64,000 nucleotides of DNA from an uncultured Clostridia bacterium (GTDB lineage: Bacteria > Bacillota > Clostridia > Christensenellales > UBA1242), in contig CANSRZ010000001.1 of assembly GCA_947649575.1 (NCBI GenBank), positions 1 to 64,000 of the forward strand, in the 5' to 3' direction. Below are positions 59,868 through 64,000 of the stretch, piece after piece. Position 1 is the stretch's first letter; every line of letters begins with the position of its first letter. The translations under genes and the position numbers were made by a program. The notes beneath the pieces are model-generated. The model worked only from the letters and a program-made list of their open reading frames with translations. It was not told where the DNA came from and did no database searches.

Positions 59868-62356
59868 TTATTGATGGAAATTCAATCGCAAATAGGGCAT
59901 TTTACGCAATGCCTTATTTGTCTAATCGCAGAGGTAAACCGTCGGGCGCGGTTTTTGGCTTTGCCAATATTTTGATAAAAATAATTCAAACGCAAACTCC
60001 AACGCATATTGCAGTTGCTTTTGACCATGCAAGAAAAACTTTTAGAAATAAAATTTATGCCGATTATAAAGGACAAAGAAAGCCAACTCCACCTGAACTT
60101 GTTCAGCAGTTCCCAATGATTAAGGAAATGCTTGGACATATGTCAATCCAAACATTTGAGTTCGAAAATATTGAAGCCGATGACATTATCGGTTCTATTT
60201 GCAATAAAACCGCTTGCGAAAAGATGATTTTGTCGGGAGATAAAGACCTTTTGCAACTGATTGACAACCGCACAACTGTTTGCTTGACACGAAAGGGCGT
60301 TTCTGAGATTGACTTTATGGATAAGGACACGTTAAAGACCAGCATGGGCATAGCGCCTTATCAAATAATTGAGCTTAAAGGGCTTATGGGCGACCAGTCC
60401 GACAACATTCCAGGCGTTAAAGGGGTGGGAGAAAAAACGGCTTTTGACTTGCTTGAAAAATATCAAAATATTGAAAATGTTTACAAGCATATAGATGAAA
60501 TTTCTGGCAAATTGAAAGAAAAATTGATTGACGGGCAAGAAATGGCAAAGATTTCAAAAACGCTTGCCACAATCAAAACAGATTGTGATTTTGATTTTAA
60601 TCTTGATAAGTGCAAAGTTAGATTTCCATTTGATAGCGAAGTTTTAAAATATTTTTCAGAAATGGATTTTTCTTCGCTTATTAAAAACAAAAATCTATTT
60701 AGCGAGGATGTTAAAGAGCCTGAAATTGTCAAGACTGAGCGCATTGATTTAAGTGATAAAAATCAACTTGATAATTTGATTTCAACAGTTAAGAATATGT
60801 TTTGTTTTAACCTTAAAGACATGACTTTTGCTTGCGATGACAAAAGAGAATATTTTTTAAGTCAGAACTATGACATGTTTGGAAGCAGTCTCAGTTTTGA
60901 GGATGCTTTGCTTGCTTTTAAAACTATTTTTGAAAATGAAAACGTTTTGAAGTTAACCTTACACCTGAAAGAGGATTTGCATACTTTGGGCAAGCTTGGG
61001 ATAAAACTGAACAACGCTTTTGACCTTGAACTTGCAAGTTATGTGACTTCTGCGGGGGTTAAAAAAGGTGAAAGAAAACTTCCAGTTTGCGAATATATAA
61101 CTGAAAAAGATATACTTGAAAAGCTTTTGCAAGAACAAGGCACAATGCATATTTTTGAAGACATAGAAATGCCTCTTGTTGAGATTTTGAAGAATATGGA
61201 AGAGGCTGGTTTTAAGATTAACGAAGAAAAACTTGATGAACTTGCTGAATATTTTAACAATAAAATGCAAAGTTTTGTTAAAGATATTTACGCTGATGCT
61301 GGAGAAGAATTTAATATAAATTCGCCAAAACAAGTGGCATATATTTTGTTTGAAAAACTTGGCATAAAGGCTTATAACAACAAAAAAGGCTCAACGCGCG
61401 TTGACGTGCTTGACGAGTTGAGATTTATTCCAATCGTGGACAATATTTTAAAATTTAGAAAATTGTCCAAAATTATAAATACTTATGTAGATGTTTATAA
61501 AAAGATTTGCCTTAATTCTGGCGACATAATTCATACAACTTTTAATCAAACTTTAACAAGCACTGGCAGGCTATCTAGCAGTGAGCCAAACTTGCAAACA
61601 ATTCCAACGCGTGACGACGAGGGAAGAGAACTTAGAAAAATCTTTATCTCAAAATTTGAGGGTGGCAGTCTTATTTCTGCCGATTATAATCAAATTGAAC
61701 TGCGCTTACTTGCTCACATGTCGGGCGAGGAAGAACTTATCAAAGCTTATAACAATGGCGACGACATCCATGCCTTGACTGCTTCTCAAATTTTTGAAGT
61801 GCCAATCAGCAAGGTGACCTCGGCAATGCGCCGAGAGGCAAAGGCTGTTAATTTTGGCATTATTTATGGAATAAGCGATTATGGATTAAGTCAAAATATC
61901 AAAAGCACACGCTTAAAAGCAAAGGAATATATCGATTCATATTTCAATCGCTATCCGCGCGTGAAAGAGTTTATGGACAGCAATATTGAGTATGCTAAAA
62001 AGCATGGTCAAATTGCGACTATGTTTGGCAGAGTTCGCAAAATTCCTGAGATTTCATCGGCTAAATATCAACTGCGTCAGTTTGGCGAGCGCGTGGCTAT
62101 GAATATGCCTCTTCAAGGCACAGCGTCTGACATTATTAAAATGGCAATGCTGAGAGTTCATGATGCGATGAAAGCTGAAAATATGAAAAGCCAGCTTATT
62201 TTGCAGATACACGACGAACTTATTATTGATGTTTTTCCAGGCGAGGAGGAGAAAGCCAAAAAGCTTTTGAAAGAGCAAATGGAAAATGTTGCAGAGCTTA
62301 AAGTTCCGCTTGTTGTCAGCATTGGCACAGGTGAAAACCTTTACGACTGTAAATAA
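59852..62356 (+). CDS. polA: DNA polymerase I without active proofreading
   Basis: An 834-residue polymerase for gap filling and primer removal. Residues 1-290 are the 5' nuclease (IIDGNSIANRAFYAMP; GDQSDNIPGVKGVGEKTA). The 3'-5' exonuclease region (about 290-425) lacks the DxE and later Asp residues, so it is a structural remnant. The polymerase domain has ADYNQIELRLLAHMSG (motif A), RREAKAVNFGIIYG (O helix with the Phe) and QIHDELI (motif C). Loss of proofreading occurs in several Firmicutes. It starts within the preceding gene. Confidence 0.96.
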   Translation: MDKLLIIDGNSIANRAFYAMPYLSNRRGKPSGAVFGFANILIKIIQTQTPTHIAVAFDHARKTFRNKIYADYKGQRKPTPPELVQQFPMIKEMLGHMSIQTFEFENIEADDIIGSICNKTACEKMILSGDKDLLQLIDNRTTVCLTRKGVSEIDFMDKDTLKTSMGIAPYQIIELKGLMGDQSDNIPGVKGVGEKTAFDLLEKYQNIENVYKHIDEISGKLKEKLIDGQEMAKISKTLATIKTDCDFDFNLDKCKVRFPFDSEVLKYFSEMDFSSLIKNKNLFSEDVKEPEIVKTERIDLSDKNQLDNLISTVKNMFCFNLKDMTFACDDKREYFLSQNYDMFGSSLSFEDALLAFKTIFENENVLKLTLHLKEDLHTLGKLGIKLNNAFDLELASYVTSAGVKKGERKLPVCEYITEKDILEKLLQEQGTMHIFEDIEMPLVEILKNMEEAGFKINEEKLDELAEYFNNKMQSFVKDIYADAGEEFNINSPKQVAYILFEKLGIKAYNNKKGSTRVDVLDELRFIPIVDNILKFRKLSKIINTYVDVYKKICLNSGDIIHTTFNQTLTSTGRLSSSEPNLQTIPTRDDEGRELRKIFISKFEGGSLISADYNQIELRLLAHMSGEEELIKAYNNGDDIHALTASQIFEVPISKVTSAMRREAKAVNFGIIYGISDYGLSQNIKSTRLKAKEYIDSYFNRYPRVKEFMDSNIEYAKKHGQIATMFGRVRKIPEISSAKYQLRQFGERVAMNMPLQGTASDIIKMAMLRVHDAMKAENMKSQLILQIHDELIIDVFPGEEEKAKKLLKEQMENVAELKVPLVVSIGTGENLYDCK

Positions 62357-62363
62357 CTTTTAT

Positions 62364-62612
62364 TTTCTTTTTTGAAAAAAAGAAACAAAAAACTTTTAGT
62401 TATTGACGATTTCATGTTTTTGCTTTAATAATTTGCACTAAACAATCAATTTGCAAAAACACAAAATCGTCAACTGAAAATTTAATGTTAATAAAAATAA
62501 TTTTAAACGCTTTATTAAATACGCAAATATGTTATGATTTGACAAACTAGAAGCGGATTTATTAAAGCGTTTATAGTTTTCTTTTGGTTACTTTTCTTGT
62601 AAGAAAAGTAAC
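62364..62612 (+). repeat. Structured dispersed element, copy 4 (plus orientation)
   Basis: Part of the 459-bp gap after polA. Left hairpin 62364-62385, right hairpin 62587-62612 (12-bp GTTACTTTTCTT stem). Stem A pairs TTGACGATTT with AAATCGTCAA, where copy 3 has TTAACGCTT with AAGCGTTAA: two compensatory base-pair changes. Stem B nearly equals that of copy 3. Confidence 0.85.
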
Positions 62613-62651
62613 ATATAAAAAATAACGGCACACGCGGCGGGGGTTTCGACT

Positions 62652-62756
62652 TTGTGTGTAAATCCTGATAAAACTGACCCTTATAACAAGGATTATTGGG
62701 ATAATTACATAGAAAATATTGAAAATTTGCAAGAAATTTTAGGTTTTGTTCAATAA
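62652..62756 (+). pseudogene. Short ORF or 3' gene remnant
   Basis: The frame ending at 62756 encodes 34 residues with good protein-like character (CVNPDKTDPYNKDYWDNYIE, then ENLQEILGFVQ) but has only a TTG as possible start, behind a GGGGG stretch. It stands directly after repeat copy 4 and may be the 3' end of a gene truncated by it, or a small peptide gene. Confidence 0.35.
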
Positions 62757-62770
62757 AATGTTAAAATTGT

Positions 62771-62800
62771 TTGACTTAATTTGTCAAATTGGGTTATACT
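62771..62800 (+). promoter_or_regulatory. Promoter of ruvX
   Basis: TTGACT (62771-62776), 18 bp, TATACT (62795-62800); start about 62807, leader about 9 nt before ATG 62816. Confidence 0.5.
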
Positions 62801-62815
62801 CATAATGGTGAAGTA

Positions 62816-63235
62816 ATGCAATACAAACGTTTGATGGGTGTTGATTATGGCGACAAAAGGATAGGCATTGCCTTGTCTGACCCTTTGTGCATCATTTCGT
62901 CTGCCTTTGAGGTTTATCAAAGCAAAGGCGAAGATGACGGAATTGCACATTTGGCTGAACTGATCAAAACCTATAATGTCAGTGATGTTGCTTTTGGACT
63001 TCCACTTAACATGGACGGCAGTGAGGGCGAGCGCGCTTTAATCCATAAAAGGATTGGGCAGAAACTTGAACAAATTGCCAGTGTTAAAGTTCACTTTATT
63101 GATGAAAGACTGACTTCGTCAGAAGCAGAGGATTATCTTAAACAAAGTGGCATGAAGTGGGAAAAACGTAAAGAAGTTATTGACAAAATTTCAGCGCAGA
63201 TAATATTGCAAACTTACATGAATTCCAAAAAATAA
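62816..63235 (+). CDS. ruvX: Holliday junction resolvase-like protein RuvX (YqgF)
   Basis: A 139-residue RNase H-fold nuclease linked to 16S rRNA 5' maturation and to recombination. Motifs: GVDYGDKRIGIALSD (first Asp), VAFGLPLNMDGSEGER, and FIDERLTSSEAE with the second acidic pair; the final Asp is in VIDKISAQIIL. An in-frame start at 62789 would precede the promoter -10, so ATG 62816 is chosen. A DUF1292 gene follows after 16 nt, the standard ruvX-yrzB order in Firmicutes. Confidence 0.93.
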   Translation: MQYKRLMGVDYGDKRIGIALSDPLCIISSAFEVYQSKGEDDGIAHLAELIKTYNVSDVAFGLPLNMDGSEGERALIHKRIGQKLEQIASVKVHFIDERLTSSEAEDYLKQSGMKWEKRKEVIDKISAQIILQTYMNSKK

Positions 63236-63251
63236 AAGGGGATAAAATTAT

Positions 63252-63719
63252 ATGAGCGAAAAGAAAGTAACAAAAAAAGAACAGGCACAACCAGTTGATT
63301 TATTAGACGTGCTTCTTGACAAAAACAATAAAGAGCCTATTGTTTTAATGGATGAAAAAGGCAGACAAATCTCTTTTGAACAAGTTGCTATCATTCCTTA
63401 TGATATCAATGACACAAAAGTTCTTTATGTTGTTTTGAAACCAATCGACAAGATTGACGGCATTGCTGATGATGAAGCTGTTGTTTTCCTTGTAGACCAA
63501 GACAAAAACGGCAATACTGTTTTAAGAGTTGAAGAGGATGAAGAAGTTGCAATCGCTGTATTTGATAAATACTATGACTTGCTTGAAGAAGCAAGAGCTG
63601 CTGCTCCTAAGAAAACAACAACTGCTAAAAAAGCTCCTTCTAAGACTGCAACAACTAAGAAAGCTCCTGCAAAAACAACTGCACCTGCTAAGAAAGTTGC
63701 TGGCAAAAAAAGCAAATAA
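63252..63719 (+). CDS. DUF1292 (YrzB-like) protein with a histone-H1-like tail
   Basis: A 155-residue protein. Residues about 18-110 are the DUF1292 fold (IVLMDEKGRQISFEQVAIIP; EAVVFLVDQ). DUF1292 proteins are usually 85-110 residues and of unknown role. This one adds a 45-residue tail of KKTTTAKKAPSKTATTKK type, rich only in Lys, Ala, Thr and Pro, as in bacterial histone H1-like proteins. It probably binds nucleic acid; that is inference. GGGGAT is a weak SD. A terminator follows. Confidence 0.85.
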   Translation: MSEKKVTKKEQAQPVDLLDVLLDKNNKEPIVLMDEKGRQISFEQVAIIPYDINDTKVLYVVLKPIDKIDGIADDEAVVFLVDQDKNGNTVLRVEEDEEVAIAVFDKYYDLLEEARAAAPKKTTTAKKAPSKTATTKKAPAKTTAPAKKVAGKKSK

Positions 63720-63729
63720 TTGTTTAAAA

Positions 63730-63760
63730 CAAAGCACCACCTTTATTGGTGGTTTTTTTT
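63730..63760 (+). terminator. Terminator after the DUF1292 gene
   Basis: ACCACC-TTTATT-GGTGGT with eight T residues. Confidence 0.85.
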
Positions 63761-63841
63761 GTTTTTATATTGGTATATATTTTTGCTTTTTGAGCAAACT
63801 ATAATTACAAGGCTTGTCCTTGAAAACAGGAGGTGAAAACT

Positions 63842-63967
63842 ATGTTTGGTAAAAAAGCCAAAAAAGAAAAGGCTTCAAAGAAAGCAAAAAACGCTAATGT
63901 TGAAGCTTCAACTGACACTGCAAAAAATTGCTCAGCTAAAAATTCTAGTGCAAAAAACAGCAAGTAG
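63842..63967 (+). CDS. Small Lys/Ala/Asn-rich peptide, 41 residues
   Basis: It begins MFGKKAKKEKASKKAKNAN, has one Cys (KNCSAKNSS) and ends at 63967. A nearly perfect AGGAGGTGAAAACT SD precedes the ATG, and TATAAT lies at 63800-63805, so it is probably expressed. The composition (about one third Lys) suggests binding to nucleic acid or rRNA. No family is recognised. A downstream A run and GAGGCGATTGCC at the window edge may begin its terminator. Confidence 0.65.
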   Translation: MFGKKAKKEKASKKAKNANVEASTDTAKNCSAKNSSAKNSK

Positions 63968-64000
63968 TCAATAGTTTTCAAAAAAAAAGAGGCGATTGCC

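Noticed and set aside
62625-62660. tmRNA-like 5' end (GGGGGTTTCGAC)
   Set aside because: No tag-peptide frame, no tRNA-like acceptor or T-arm follows within 400 nt; the short match is coincidental.

Overview
The window reads as one contiguous piece of a low-GC, AT-rich bacterial chromosome, most likely an uncultured member of the Clostridia (Bacillota). Reasons: class A RNase P RNA rather than the class B form typical of Bacilli; clostridial/sporulation markers (a sigma-K-like factor, a SpoIVFB-like site-2 protease, YlbJ, a PdaB/YlxY-like deacetylase, a SpoIIM-like protein, DUF4364); strong SD motifs on many genes, consensus sigma-A promoters, and standard stop codon use including TGA. No phage, IS transposase, CRISPR array, rRNA or tRNA was seen.

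Layout. 1-9.4 kb: a hybrid transcription regulator (sigma-region-4 plus alpha-CTD) under a promoter with a C9 tract in its spacer, a NodB-like protein, then ftsK-rimO-pgsA-cinA-recA. PgsA carries a C-terminal FtsK-gamma domain and CinA is degenerate. 9.4-19.8 kb: a class A PBP opposite miaB-mutS-mutL-miaA-ynbB (repair and tRNA modification). 20-33.4 kb: envelope and sporulation-type genes (SpoIIM-like, DacF), comEC-holA, scpA-scpB, a SpoIVFB-like protease, a probably inactive cyclase, a TM2 protein, mnmA, and a HIT-RNase HI fusion. 33.6-39.9 kb: an ABC-2 exporter, DUF4364, unknown genes, YlbJ. 40-50.2 kb: pta-ackA, rpmF, plsX-rnc, an isochorismatase, smc and ftsY. 50.6-57.2 kb: an accessory-looking block with three sigma factors, a DisA_N-like protein, three small zinc-ribbon paralogues and rnpB. 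57.2-64 kb: rarA, an E2-like acyltransferase homologue, polA, ruvX, a DUF1292 protein with a histone-like tail, and a 41-codon Lys-rich ORF.

Themes. (1) Unusual domain fusions: sigma4-alphaCTD, PgsA-FtsK gamma, HIT-RNase HI, DUF1292 with a K/A/T tail. (2) Many familiar folds have lost catalytic residues: CinA, cyclase, ComEC C-terminus, E2-like, NodB, PolA proofreading. (3) Several promoters sit so close to the ATG that the mRNA should be leaderless; in three cases (-10, 6 nt, ATG) the A of AUG is the predicted +1. (4) The intergenic DNA holds several families of structured repeats: four copies of a ~250-270 bp element with hairpin ends and covarying internal stems, a perfect 96-nt four-way-junction palindrome, a tandem pair of covarying hairpins, and a hairpin-tail repeat family including a 63-bp tandem array. 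The best candidates for something undescribed are the four-copy structured element, the cloverleaf palindrome, and the PgsA-gamma and sigma4-alphaCTD proteins.
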